Assembly (NCBI GenBank): GCA_024509875.1
Contig: JAMPIV010019840.1
Span: 310,001 to 374,000 of the forward strand
Reading direction: 5' to 3'
Origin: Oreohelix idahoensis
Taxonomy: Eukaryota > Mollusca > Gastropoda > Stylommatophora > Oreohelicidae
Length of the DNA: 64,000 nt
The notes below the pieces were generated by a model. The model worked only from the letters and a program-made list of their open reading frames with translations. It was not told the DNA's origin and made no database searches. Of this stretch, positions 11,510-22,800 are shown in pieces; within the stretch, counting starts at the first letter, position 1; each line of letters starts with the position of its first letter. The translations under genes were made by a program, and so were the position numbers.

Positions 11510-11532
11510 TAGTTTATCTATGTGTTTATTCC

Positions 11533-11616
11533 CCGCTATTTCGTGGGACCAAATGTGCTAGCTCCAGAAAGTGTATTACTTGTAGATCCTTCGTGAGGGA
11601 CTAGCCTACAAAACTT
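11533..11616. repeat. 84-bp fragment of the 190-bp tandem repeat
   Basis: Identical by eye to the first 84 bp of the unit starting at 12161 (CGCTATTTCGTGGGACC to CCTACAAAACTT). It sits exactly where the LINE sequence ends. Confidence 0.8.
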
Positions 11617-11963
11617 GGAAGAAGATCTATTCAAATGATCTCTCTCTCCAGGCCTCAACTCACTTTTACTGTCTAAGCATCTCCTGCTCTCACTCTTTTC
11701 TCATATCATACATAGAGATTATAGTAAAGAGCTAAAAACAAGTTACTTATGGATGGAAAGGTCGTGAACAGCGTATTAATAAAGGTGTAAACTTTATTAA
11801 AGAAGAAAAAGCATGGAATTAATGCATATCATCACAACAACATAAAATTACATCAATAATCATCAATAACCAAAATATGCAAAATACACCAACAACCACA
11901 CACACACCACCATTCATAAAACCTGTAGAACACAGAGAGATGAAATAACTGAGTGTCAGTCCG

Positions 11964-12497
11964 TCCGCTTTCGGGACCATATGAGATAGCTCCAGTAAGT
12001 GGTTTTTTCGTACATATCCTCCATGGGTGATGGAATTAACCTGAATAAAATCACTGTATAGGCGCTATCATTGGTGATTCCTCCCTAATTGCGCGAGGTG
12101 GTCTGGAAGACTCTATTTATCTCCTGCTGATCGAAAAAACAAACTGAACGACAGCCTGTCCGCTATTTCGTGGGACCAAATGTGCTAGCTCCAGAAAGTG
12201 TATTACTTGTAGATCCTTCGTGAGGGACTAGCCTACAAAACTTTCTTTGTTGGTGCTAAACGTTGGTGACTCCCCTTATAGCGTGAGTGGGGCTGGAACT
12301 CTGTCTATCTTTCTTGCTAGCCAAATAACCGAACTGAGCGACAGCATGTCTGCTTTTCGTGGGACCAAATGTGCTAGCTCCAGAAAGTGTATTACTTGTA
12401 GATCCTTCGTGAGGGACTAGCCTACAAAACTTTCTTTGTTGGTGCTAAACGTTGGTGACTCCCCTTATAGCGTGAGTGGGGCTGGAACTCTGTCCAT
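11964..12497. repeat. About 190-bp tandem repeat, three units
   Basis: Units start at about 11964 (diverged), 12161 and 12351, a spacing of 195 and 190 bp. Units 2 and 3 are nearly identical over most of their length. Each contains GTGGGACCAAATGTGCTAGC. On the minus strand that reads GCTAGCACA followed by TTTGGTCCCAC, resembling an LTR end next to a primer-binding site, so a retroelement origin is possible but unproven. Confidence 0.75.
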
Positions 12498-14447
12498 AGA
12501 TGGCTGCTCATACGTGCGAAGTTCTACATAATCCAGAAATAAGCCATGGGACGAAGTCACTTGAGGACAACTGATCCCAAGGCGTGCTTATCCGGCGCTA
12601 GAATAGGCTTTAAATCCGGTTTTGGCTGGTTGACTGTGGCTTGGCTGAGTGCCCCGTTTAGGCATACAGAGACTGGTGAATTGAATTCTGCTATATATGC
12701 TGGGCTGATTTATGTGCTGGAAGCCGTACTGCTCTGACTGGTAATCCAATAGGCGAGTAGGAAACTACTACTGCATTAGATGATTTCAGATTTAGCGTTG
12801 GCTCGTGGCATTGCGTGAGCTTAACTCCCGTGAGAGGGAAATGGCGTTGACAAAGGGTTGTTGTTGTTTCAGGTATGGCTGTGACACTCGTGGGGCTAGA
12901 TATCCTCAGAATCCCTCTAGACCGAAGAGACGGTGACATTCTTCGTCTGACTGGAAACTAGACTAGCAATTCGGTATCCCCTGAAACTGAGACCGAAAAG
13001 AGACACCCTTTTACATCAAGCAAATAATAAATCACACTAACTTTATACAGAAAGTTTCGCTCCACTATGGGATTAAATTTATTGTAGTTATTGCTATGAT
13101 AGTTTAGGGCTGTCTTTAACCATGTCTCCTGTTCCTTAAAAATATCAATTATCAACACGCGCCCGCATAGGCTTAATATATTTTGTACACCCATGTACCT
13201 GTCAGTAAATGTTCTGACATCAAAAAACTACTTCTCTTCTTCCAACTAAACATACAGCTGAATGGATATGCTTATTCATCTTACAACATTAAGTGAATTT
13301 ACATAAACAGATTACAGCATTTGAAATTACACAGATAAATTTATATGTCCCTTTTGGGGAAACAAAATATTAATATCCCACAAAATGAGTACAAAGAAAA
13401 TGCAATGTTCTTGCTATAATAATACAGTTGTGGCTAAATCATAAGATAGAATTATATCTATGCCTGGTGACTGCTTTCTGTGAAAGTTATGGACTAGTGC
13501 CTAGCCACACAAGTAAGCATAAAATTATTCTCCCTTGCCACTGGAAATATCTATCAAAAAGGAATAAGTGACTATCTCCTATAATCCAGAGTTATTACCT
13601 GCATCTCACTATTCAGTTTTTAAGTGAACAATCCATACCTGACATTATCTTACAGAAATGACAGTTAATTTAGCCTATTCTTAACCCATGATAAGCGTCT
13701 GTGGACTGATTCTACGCCTATTATCTGTTATTGTAAGTTTAACATTTAACCCATGATAAACCGTAACAGTTTAAGCACCCTTACTAGGCCGTAGACAGCG
13801 CTACCTTATCACTGAACTAAATTACTAGGAGAAGTCCTCAGAAATGAATTCACTTTCCTAACAGATATATAAAAGCTAACATGAATATATCATATTATAA
13901 TAAGATATGTCAACTCACCCCGAAAAATGACTAGAACATAGGCAAACACATTCTAGTACTGTGTTAAAGTTTGCCTTATCTCATGATGGTCATCTACGGG
14001 CCACGAATCTTCTACGAGTGTGTTTGACGTAGTAAAATTTCAAGTCTTATAGCTTACAAACCATTCTACCCAGGACTCAAAGGGTACTAGCCGCTCGTGA
14101 TCAAACGTTTTAAAGCGACCAGAGAAATTCCCCTGTTCGGACCACAGAGGGTACCCGCCGCTAACGAACCGTTTCTTTCACAGAAACCGTCTTTGGCTCG
14201 TTCTAACACTTTAAGCGTAACAGACGTTCTTCTGATCAGGCCAGGTGTGCTGACGTAACATTACCGTTCGCTGACCGCTGCAGGCTCGAACGTAAACAAC
14301 CTCGGGTGGGGTTTGAGAAGGAGAAAACAATTGGGCCACACAGGTAGCAAAGCAAAGAGAAACAAAATGTGTAGGAAAACAGAACATTAAAGAGTAATAA
14401 CATTGAGACGAGATGGAAAAATAAATTAAGTCACTGTCTACGTGACA
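12498..14447. other. Unassigned sequence between the 190-bp repeat and the 100-bp duplication
   Basis: About 1.9 kb with short frames only and no domain recognised. It may be the interior of a non-coding LTR-type element, given the repeat to its left, but no matching terminal repeats were found. Confidence 0.35.
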
Positions 14448-14547
14448 ACTGTGTGCAGCAGAGTCAAATACTATACTTCCATAATCTATTTTTCCTCTAA
14501 CAAAAGATTTATAAAAAGTGAGCATAATTTTAGTGCTTGCACCCCAT
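14448..14547. repeat. 100-bp perfect direct repeat, right copy
   Basis: Isolated exact copy of 11357-11456. Neither flank continues the LINE sequence. Confidence 0.85.
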
Positions 14548-14599
14548 TTTATTTTTAACAACCCTACCTTTACTGAAGATAATTCTCAATGTTTTATTT

Positions 14600-14661
14600 G
14601 TATTCAGCTGAAAAAAAAACAGGCAGTAGATAGATACATTATTTCAGTAGGTGCTTTTGAA
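14600..14661 (+). repeat. R1 repeat start, cut by RTE-C
   Basis: AACAGGCAGTAGATAGATAC is the R1 start (compare 25143). The last bases, TTATTTCAGTAGGTGC onward, recur with two mismatches at about 17123-17149 and form the target-site duplication of the RTE-C insertion. R1 then continues at 17120-17335 and 17706-17880. Confidence 0.7.
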
Positions 14662-17119
14662 GAGTAATGGTGAAATGCGGCAGAGGAACAACAAATGAAA
14701 ATGGGGATAAGTTAATAAGTTTCTGTAGCATTAACAACCTGGTCATTGGAGGAACACTTTTCCCACACAAAGAAAATCACAAATTAACATGGGAATCACC
14801 AAATGGTCGAGACAGAAACCAGATAGATCACATCATGATTAATGGTAGATGGAGACAAGCATTACAAGATGTTAAGGTAAGAAGAGGTGTAGATGTAGGA
14901 AGTAATCACCATTTAGTAGCAGCAAAACTGAAAGTGAAACTAAGAATGGCTGGACCAACTGTAACTACACAGAAAAGGTTTGACATCAGCAAATTGAAGG
15001 ACCCCCTTACCAGACATGTTTTGCGGCCGATATAAAGAAGCGATATCAAATAGCCAAAAGACATTGACTGATGATATAGACCAGAAATTCAACATCATTT
15101 CAACAATATATAAGGAAAACAGCACATCATGCTTGGGATTCCAGGAAAGGAAGAAGCAAGACCGGATAACACCAGAAACATTAAACACCATAACGATGAA
15201 AAGGAAATGAAAAGAAAGAAAACGGAAGCGAAGTTACCCAGGTTAAAGCAACTATATAGCGAACAGTACAGTCAGCTGGACAAGGAAGTTAAACGCCAAA
15301 CCCGAGCCAACAAAAGGAATTTCCTAGACGATCTTGCAAGACAGGCAGAAGAGGCAGCACTAAGAAGTGAACAAAGCACCGTATACAAAATAACTAAAAT
15401 CATCAGCGAAAAACGAGGTGCAAACAATATTACATTAGTAAGAGATAAGCAAGGAAATCTCATCACAACAGCAGAGGGACAGGAAACAAGATGGGCAGAG
15501 CATTTCAGAAAAACTCTGAACAAGGAACCACCAGAGACACAATTGAATGTTCTTGAGGCAGAAAATGATCTAGATGTTAATACAGACATTCCACGAAAAG
15601 AAGAAATCATCACAGCAATCAAACGGTTAAAGAATGAAAAAGCTCCAGGCCATGAAAACTTAAATGCAGAGCTATTTAAGACAGACCCTAAGCTAGCAGC
15701 AAAACTATTAGAACCACTATTTGCACAAGTCTGGAAAACAGCGACAACACCAATGGAGTGGAACAAAGGAATAATTGTCAAATTGCCTAAGAAGGGAGAT
15801 CTTGCTGACTGCAGTAATTGGAGAGGAATCACTCTTCTCTCAGTTCCCAGCAAAATACTAGGCATGACAATTAAACAGAGAATTTCAAAAGCAGTAGATC
15901 ACAAACTGCGGAAAGAACAAGCAGGATTTAGAAAGAACAGAAGATGTGTAGATCATATATTTACCCGCAGGAACATTATAGAGCAGTGCTCAGAATGGCA
16001 AAGACAGCCGTACATTAATTTTGTTGATTTTGAAAAAAGGCTTTTTTTTACATATGGAAAATACTGAGGGCTTATGGAATTCCAAGCTGCATAGTGTCAA
16101 TTATAAAAAGCCCATATGCCAACTTTACGTGTAGCGTTGGGCAGAGCAGCATAACCTTTGAGGTGAAGACAGGAGTATGACAGGGATGCACCTTATCAAC
16201 CACTCTATTTTTATCAGTCGATGCGCCAGACAACAGAGGGCAGTCCGAAAGTAATAAGATGGACTACATTTTCTACGTTGAAAGATCTGGAATATGCAGA
16301 TGACAATGCATTGCTAGCACATTCCCATCAACTCATCCAGGAAAAAATGGATAGACTTAATAAATATAGCCAGCCGTGGGCTTGAACATCAATTTAAAGA
16401 AATCAGAGGTCATGACGCTCAGTGTGAGCAACTCTGAGCCCATATCAATAAGGAATCAGCAACTGGAACAGACAGACACCTTCACATACCTAGGATGCAT
16501 AGTAACACCAGACGGCGGAGCAAGCAAAGACAACATCAACAGCAGAATGAACAAAGCAAGAACAGCCTTTTTTAGTCTAAACAACATTTGGAAGTTCTCT
16601 CAGTACAGCACAAGCACAAAATTAAGAGTATATCAGAGTTGTGTGCTTTCTGTGTTTCTCTATGGTGCTGAATGCTGGAGAGTTACCGAAAAGGAAATGT
16701 CGAAATTGTCCTCTTTTCACACAACATGCCTAAGAAAAATTCACCGAATCTTTTGGCCGAATACCATCACCAACCAAGATCTGCTTACTCGTAGCAAGCA
16801 AGAGGACATGAACACCATCATAGCTGGCAGACGCTGGAGCTGGGTTGGCCATGTCCTCAGAAGAGACCCCGATGCCATCACAAGAACAGCTATGCTATGG
16901 ACTCCTGATGGAAAACGAAAGAGAGGCTGACCAAAAACAACTTGGCGGAGGACTGTGGAGGCTGAGATGCAAAGAATGAACCAGAGTTCGGGCACTGTAC
17001 AAAGGATGGCCACCCACCGAGCAGAGTGGAATCAACTTGTTGTTGCCCTACAAGATGCCACAGGTGTGATGGCCACTGACTGCTTTGACGGACGGCAGCT
17101 AAGGATCAAAGAAGAAGAT
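14662..17119 (+). mobile_element. RTE-C LINE copy 1, 5' truncated
   Basis: Truncated inside the endonuclease domain and ends in an (AAG)n tail (AAAGAAGAAGA). It is flanked by an imperfect target-site duplication of about 26 bp (14635-14661 and 17123-17149) within an R1 repeat. The mismatches in the duplication indicate an old insertion. Confidence 0.88.
14667..16930 (+). pseudogene. RTE-C endonuclease/RT polyprotein, broken
   Basis: Encoded pieces, in order: endonuclease C-terminus (14667-15035) with WESPNGRDRNQIDHIM and VGSNHHLVAAK, where the usual SDHH Asp is Asn. Next the RT (15129-16067) with ITLLSVPSKILG, QAGFRKNRRCVDHIF and the start of motif A, INFVDFEK, after which the frame breaks. 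Last comes palm to C-terminus (about 16270-16930) with LEYADDNALLAHS in place of YADDxAL and VGHVLRRDPDAITR. Such proteins nick target DNA and reverse transcribe the LINE RNA from its 3' tail. Several frameshifts and the endonuclease substitution make it inactive. Confidence 0.85.
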
Positions 17120-17337
17120 AGACACGTTATTTCAGAAGGTGCTTTTGAAATATATAAAAAATATAGGATATTGAACGAAAAATCTTGTGAAATGCTTTAA
17201 ATCATTATTTAGTATGAAGATGTGTCTGTTGTTCCATGTGAAGTGCAGATGTGATTGAAAATAATTTTTTTTAAAATAAAATGAAATTGGTCTTTCCTTC
17301 TGTTATTAAATATTTCAGCTCCAGTCCAATCTTACTT
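17120..17337 (+). repeat. R1 repeat, middle part
   Basis: Begins with the second copy of the RTE-C target duplication, then AATCTTGTGAAATGCTTTAA and TATTTCAGCTCCAGTCC. Interrupted at about 17335 by a minus-strand RTE-A fragment. Confidence 0.7.
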
Positions 17338-17705
17338 ATTTAGTCGTTCCTCTTCTACCGTGAGGTGTAGAGGTTTGCAAGAGAGAGCGCCATACTATTC
17401 TATCGGCTGTCTTCCTCCTGGCTTGGTTCTTTCTAGTCCTCGGTCCTTCAACGATTGTCTATTGTTGTCCTCCCAGCGGACTTTGGGTCATCCTGGAGGA
17501 CTGGATCCCTGGCTCTTAGTTTCCCATGCTTGCCGTTTTAGCTGATCTCCCATTCTGCAGACATGACCAAACCATCTCAGTTGGGATGGTTCTACTTGGG
17601 TTTGCAGGTATTGGGTTTTTAGGCTTTGATGTATCATCTGGTTGCGAACCATGTCTCTTCTTGTTACTTCAACCACCTTCTTCAGATACCTCATTTCTGA
17701 GATTT
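17338..17705 (-). mobile_element. RTE-A 3' fragment in R1
   Basis: 5'-truncated RTE-A copy holding the last ~120 codons (MRYLKKVVEVTRRDMVRNQ to the GRPR-like tail) and an (AAGT)n tail at its left edge. Flanks CCAGTCCAATCT (about 17322) and CCAGTCCATTCT (about 17710) look like its target-site duplication. Confidence 0.85.
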
Positions 17706-17880
17706 AAACCAGTCCATTCTATCACCATATAATGTTCTAAATATCAATACACATTTAATTTTAAACATATCTACATATTTGTTTCATTATCACTTCACAT
17801 ATACCATTTTTTTAAAAAGAGATTCACATATTTTTATAAAATGGGCACCTAAATTCGGTGCATTTTTTTATTTTTCTAAA
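17706..17880 (+). repeat. R1 repeat, right part
   Basis: AAATATCAATACACATTTAA and the later TTCACATATTTTTATAAA match the end of R1 at 25375-25470. Confidence 0.65.
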
Positions 17881-18085
17881 TGTTGTGTTTTTTGTTTTTT
17901 TTAATTAATATGTTTGCTGCTTTTCTTTGTAGCATGCCTCTTTCAACCATCTACCATGTACATGGAGCTGTTGGTTATATCAGGACGTGTTTCCTTTATT
18001 GTAATATGTTTTTGTTTGTATTTATTTTATACTATATTATCTCTAGTAGGTATTTTTCCTTACAAAGAAAAAGGGACAGGGAGTC

Positions 18086-19175
18086 ATGGATCTCGATGGC
18101 AACACGCTGCTCTACAGCGTTGTACCCACATCTAAAAGAGCTAAAGGGGGCGTGGGTTGCATTGTGGCCAAAAACCAAAAAGATAGTATCAAAAGATGGA
18201 ACTTTGTCTCGGAGCGCATTATTGTTGTAAAACTAAAAGAAGGAGAAACCATAGTCAACCTGGTCATAGTGTATGGGCCAAATGAGGATGAGAGAGCAGA
18301 GGTTAAGGAGGAATTCTTCGAGCTGCTTCACAGGACAGTGGATGACTGCCTAGATGAAATTATCATGCTCGGAGATTTCAATGCCAGAGTTGAAAATGAC
18401 CATGCTAGATGGGGTGGAGTTATCGGAAAATATGGAGAAGATACTCTCAATGACAATGGAAAGCGACTCCTTAGATTCTGCAGTGAGCAGAATCTGATAA
18501 TTACAAACAAAACGTTCCCCCATAAGCGCATACATACATACACTAGATGTGAACCAACAAAGAATGAGCAGTAGTGATCTACTATGCCATTGTTAGGAGG
18601 AGCTCATTCAAATATGTCCGGGATGCTAGAGTCTGGAGGGGGCCAGAGATTGGAAGTGATCACTACCTGCTTACAATCAAAAGAACAACTGAAAGAGTTG
18701 CTCAGCCTAAGAACTGCCCAACATCACGCAAGAAACCAAGTAAACAAACGGGAGAAATGGGAATTAAGACCTACAAGCTGAGAGAGCCAGAAATTAAGAC
18801 CAGATATCAGGGGCTTATTGCTACAGCGGTGAGAAACACAGAAGAACAACATGTGGTGAAGTCCGACTTGGGAATAAGAGAAAGAGGACACCTTGGTAGA
18901 CAAAGGAAGTCAAAGAGAAAATAAGAGAGAAGAAAATGTCATGGAAACAATACTTAGGAGCTAAAAACACAGCAGGACAAATAGAGAAATATAGAGAATA
19001 TGTGATACTCAGAACAGAAACAAAGAACAAGGTGCTAGCAGCAAAACAGAAGTCCTGGGAAGAATGTGGAGAAAAGCTAGAAAAATAAGCGCATGAAAAC
19101 CAGAAATTGTTCTATAAGACCCTAAAGAACATGAGGAAGGAAAAACAATGCCCTCTCAAATTTATCAAGGACAAG
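18086..19175 (+). pseudogene. RTE-A endonuclease region, broken
   Basis: Exonuclease-endonuclease-phosphatase-type fragment. DEIIMLGDFNARVENDHARW carries the GDFNA catalytic motif. After a stop near 18574 the frame resumes with VRDARVWRGPEIGSDHYLL, the SDH motif. The EEP domain of RTE elements nicks the target strand to prime reverse transcription. Frame changes near 18560 and 18920 and the solo LTR at 19181 separate it from the RT. Confidence 0.82.
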
Positions 19176-19180
19176 CAAGG

Positions 19181-19841
19181 TGTCAGAACCTAACTTACAC
19201 TGTGGATTTTAGTACATGATCAATATACAATCGCTGGCTCATTATCTAAGGATATGACCACAGCACAAGATGGTTGACACTAAATAAATGTAACACCCTT
19301 AACAGGTAAATTTCCTTTATTCAACACTGCACACAGTGGAGCCACACACGGCTATCACTACATATGAAACGCATGTAAATATAAGAATGCCAATAATTCC
19401 TAGACAAACTCAAACTATCAGTTCATAATTACTGACATGCCTCTATTCACTGAACATTACAATGACTTTCGCTCACCATCGAAAACCTGTACTATGATGA
19501 AGCAATCCTTAATCGTCAATAACTCAAATACAACAGCCTAGGAAAATGCCATTGAATAATACATCATTGCTCTAGAATAATGCAATAACTCCACAACGCA
19601 TGAAGAAAATGGCAAATACTACAACTAGACAGTCATGGCATAACACTTCCAGCAAAATGCTGACAGGGAACAAAAGCCCGACCTATCATGGTCGTTGGCC
19701 AGAAGTATACTGACTTTTGCGCCTAAATTTGTGTCCACTTCCCGTCCGCCGTCAGCTGACCGAACGGGTTTTAAGTTTATATCAATGTTGTCACTCACAT
19801 GGTGACCAACCTGAAATTTTGGCGAATAGATCGATGTGACA
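19181..19841. mobile_element. Solo LTR (661 bp) with 5-bp target duplication
   Basis: Begins TGTCAGAACC and ends GATGTGACA, so it has TG...CA ends within a TGTCA/TGACA inverted pair. CAAGG flanks both sides (19176-19180 and 19842-19846). Removing it restores the RTE-A sequence, where the undisturbed copy at about 56575 reads across the site. A 5-bp duplication fits Gypsy, Pao or Copia-type elements. No internal region or second LTR, so it formed by LTR-LTR recombination. An AATAAA-like site is near 19276. Confidence 0.88.
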
Positions 19842-19937
19842 CAAGGCAAATTGCTTACTGCCCTGAAGGAAGTAATGGAAAGATGGAAAGAATATTTCTC
19901 AGAACTCCTTGATGGTGAGCAAGGTCAAGCATCATAA

Positions 19938-21524
19938 ATGATAACCACTAGCACAGAAGAGGAAACCAATGATGATGAAGATGACATAAAGGTGGAAGAA
20001 CTGAAGGCAGCACTGGAGAAAATCAAGATGGGCAAAGCAGCAGGTCATGATGGTATAACACCAATAATGGTTAAGTACATGAGAGCATCAGGTGACCTAT
20101 TACTCTTAAAGGTCCTACAGGCAGCGTGGTGCAACAAGACCATACCAAAGGATTGGGAGATTGCCATCATAACACCAATTTTCAAAAAGGGTGACAATCG
20201 ACAATGTGGAAACCATAGAGGCATATCCCTTCTCAGTGTCCCTGGTAAAATATACTCTAGATTCCTAGAGCAGAGACTCCGACGCCTAGCTGAGCCACAA
20301 TTGGATGAGGTCCAGTGCGGATTCCGAGCAAACCGAAGTACTCAAGACCTAATCTTCACACTCAGACAGCTGAGTGAAAAGGCCCTTGAGTATAAGAGTG
20401 AGATCCATCTTTGTTTCATAGATCTGGAAAAGGCGTTTGAGAGAGTCCCCTGGAGCAAACTTTGGGACTGTTTGGCAAGGAAGAATATTCCAGCACCTCT
20501 GATTCATGCTATACAGAGCTTCTACAAGTCTTGCAGAAATTATGTGAGGACAGCAAACCATAAGTCAGAAGAGTTCAGGACCACCACTGGTGTAAGACAA
20601 GGTGATATCCTGTCACCTTGTCTTTTCATACTCCTCATGGACGATGTCATCAAGGCATGTAAGGAGAGAACAAGAAAGTATTCAGTGGGGTACTGGAAGA
20701 TGAGACAGGTCTATATTTCGGAGCTGGCATTTGCTGATGATGTTGCCCTGATTGCTAAATCAGAGGCACATCTCCAATCCAACCTGCAAGTCTGGAAGGA
20801 AGAGCTGGAGAAGAGAGGGATGGTCATAAGCAGCTCTAAAACAAAATCCATGGTGATATCACGAGAAGAAAGAAAACATCAGATTAAGTTGGGAGAACAG
20901 GTCCTGGAGCAGGTCGACCACTTTAAATATCTCGGAGCTATTATAGACCGAAAGGGAGGCATCAAAGAAGAGTTGGCCACTCGAAAAGCAGCGGCTGGGA
21001 GACTTTTTCAGGCCATAAATCGTGGATTCCTCAGCAAGAAAGAGGTTGGTAAGAAAACGAAGATGGCTGTATACCGCTCCACCTATGTCCAAGTCTTGAC
21101 ATATGGATGCGAGTCGTGGGCAATGACTACAACCCACAAAAGCCAGATCCAAACCTCAGAAATGAGGTATCTGAAGAAAGTGGTTGAACTAACAAGAAGA
21201 GACATGGTCCGCAACCAGACGATCCGTCAAGGCCTGAAATCCCATCCGCTGCAGACCCAAATAGAACAGTCCCAACTAAGATGGTTTGGCCATGTCTGCA
21301 GAATGGGAGAAGATCGGCTACCACGACAAGCATGGGAAACAAAGAGCCAGGGATCCAGACCTCCAGGACGACCCAGAGTTCGCTGGGAGGACAACATTAG
21401 ACAATCTTTGAAGGACCAAGGACTAGAATGGAACCAGGCCAGGAAGAAGACAGCTGATAGAATGGTCTGGCGCTCTCTCTTCCAAACCTCTACACCTCAC
21501 GGTAGAAGGGGAACGACTAAGTAA
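19938..21524 (+). CDS. RTE-A reverse transcriptase, intact 528-codon frame
   Basis: Copies LINE RNA into DNA at the nicked target. The frame opens with acidic MITTSTEEETNDDEDD. The RT fingers include KAAGHDGITP (about 34-42). Motif A is CFIDLEKAFERVPW (catalytic Asp about 162), motif B GVRQGDILSPCLF (about 218), and motif C ELAFADDVALIA (FADD at about 265-268). The C-terminus has VLTYGCESWAMTTT, RWFGHVCRM and GRPRVRWEDN, and ends GRRGTTK just before the (AAGT)n tail. No stop or frameshift interrupts the RT, unlike the other copies here. It lacks its endonuclease because of upstream lesions and the solo LTR, so it is a domain remnant rather than a working ORF2. Confidence 0.85.
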   Translation: MITTSTEEETNDDEDDIKVEELKAALEKIKMGKAAGHDGITPIMVKYMRASGDLLLLKVLQAAWCNKTIPKDWEIAIITPIFKKGDNRQCGNHRGISLLSVPGKIYSRFLEQRLRRLAEPQLDEVQCGFRANRSTQDLIFTLRQLSEKALEYKSEIHLCFIDLEKAFERVPWSKLWDCLARKNIPAPLIHAIQSFYKSCRNYVRTANHKSEEFRTTTGVRQGDILSPCLFILLMDDVIKACKERTRKYSVGYWKMRQVYISELAFADDVALIAKSEAHLQSNLQVWKEELEKRGMVISSSKTKSMVISREERKHQIKLGEQVLEQVDHFKYLGAIIDRKGGIKEELATRKAAAGRLFQAINRGFLSKKEVGKKTKMAVYRSTYVQVLTYGCESWAMTTTHKSQIQTSEMRYLKKVVELTRRDMVRNQTIRQGLKSHPLQTQIEQSQLRWFGHVCRMGEDRLPRQAWETKSQGSRPPGRPRVRWEDNIRQSLKDQGLEWNQARKKTADRMVWRSLFQTSTPHGRRGTTK

Positions 21525-21533
21525 GTAAGTAAG

Positions 21534-22800
21534 ATTCCTAGAGCAGAGACTCCGACACCTAGCTGAGCCACAATTGGATGAGGTCCAGTGTGGATTCCAA
21601 GCAAACCGAAGTACTCAAGACCTAATCTTTACACTCAGACAGCTGAGTGAAAAGGCCCTTGAGTATAAGAGTGAGATTCATCTTTGTTTCATAGATCTGG
21701 AAAAGGCGTTTGACAGCGTCCCCTGGAGCAAACTTTGGGACTGTTTGGCAAGGAAGAACATTCCAGCATCTCTGATTCATGCTATACAGAGCTTCTACAA
21801 GTCTTGCTGAAATTATGCGAGGACAGCAAACCATAAGTCAGAAGAGTTCAGGACCACCACTGTTGTAAAACAATGTGATATCCTATCTCCTTATCTTTTC
21901 ATACTACTCATGGACGATGTTATTAAGGCATGTAAGGAGAGAACAAGAAAGTATTCAGTGGGGTACTGGAAGATGAGACAGGTCTGTATTTCAGAGCTGG
22001 CATTTGCTGATGATGTTGCTCTGATTGCTAAATCAGAGGCACATCTCCAATCCAACCTGCAAGTCTGGAAGGAAGAGCTGGAAAAGAGAGGGATGGTCAT
22101 AAGCAGCTCTAAAACAAAATCCATGTTGATATCACGAGAAAAAAGAAGACATCAGATTAAGCTGGGAGAACAGGTCCTGGAGCAGGTCGACCACTTTAAA
22201 TACCTCGGAGCTATTATAGACCGAAAGGGAGGCATCAAAGAAGAGTTGACCACTGGAAAAGCAGCAGCTGGGAGACTTTTTCAGGCCATAAATCGAGGAT
22301 TCCTCAGCAAGAGAGAGGTTGGTAAGAAAATGAAGATGGCTGTATACCGCTTCACCTATGTCCCAGTCTTGACATTTGGATGCAAGTCATGGGTAATGAC
22401 TACAACCCACAAAAGCCAGATCCAAACCTCAGAAATGAGGTATCTGAGGAAGGTGGTTGAAGTAACAAGAAGAGTCATGGGTTGCAACCAGACGATATGT
22501 CAAGGCCTTAAATCCTACCCCCTGCAGACCCAAGTAGAACAGTCTCAACGTAGATGGTTTGGCCATGTCTGCAGAATGGGAGAAGATTGGCTACCATGAC
22601 AAGCATGGGAAACAAAGAGCCAGGGATCCAGACCCCCAGGACAACCCAGAGTCCACTGGGAGGACAACATTAGACAATCTTTGAAGAACCGATGACTAGA
22701 ATGGAACCAGGCCAGGAAGAATACAGCCGATAGGGTAGTCTGGCGTTCTGTCTTCCAAACCGTTTACACCTCACGGTAGAAGGGGAACGACTAAATAAGT
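21534..22800 (+). mobile_element. RTE-A copy abutting the previous tail, 5' truncated
   Basis: Starts at ATTCCTAGAGCAGAGACTCC directly after the (AAGT)n tail of the upstream copy and ends in ACTAAATAAGTAA. Encodes RT from the palm onward, in pieces. Confidence 0.88.
21574..22760 (+). pseudogene. RTE-A RT fragment, broken
   Basis: 21574-21810 encodes QCGFQANRSTQDLIF and motif A (CFIDLEKAFDSVPW), stopping at SFYKSC*. Motif B is damaged (TTTVVKQCDILSPYLF). 21910-22599 is open, with motif C ELAFADDVALIA and C-terminal motifs, stopping at GEDWLP*. Nearly identical to the upstream copy, with a few point lesions. Confidence 0.85.

Larger units (their letters stand above)
9950..11532 (-). mobile_element. 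I/Jockey-type LINE, 3' half (5' truncated)
   Basis: Minus-strand LINE holding the RT C-terminus, an RNase H domain, a Cys-rich tail and a 3' UTR (about 9950-10077). 3' UTR sequence of the same kind recurs at 28400-28453 and 40745-40930. It is truncated before the RT palm, so no active-site motif remains. It is not RTE-like: RTE elements lack RNase H. Confidence 0.8.
18062..21533 (+). mobile_element. RTE-A LINE, long copy with (AAGT)n tail and nested solo LTR
   Basis: Starts in the endonuclease (the 5' region seen at 62180-62645 is absent) and ends at 21533 in AAGTAAGTAAG. A solo LTR splits it at 19181-19841. It is followed immediately by a second, more truncated RTE-A copy. Confidence 0.88.
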
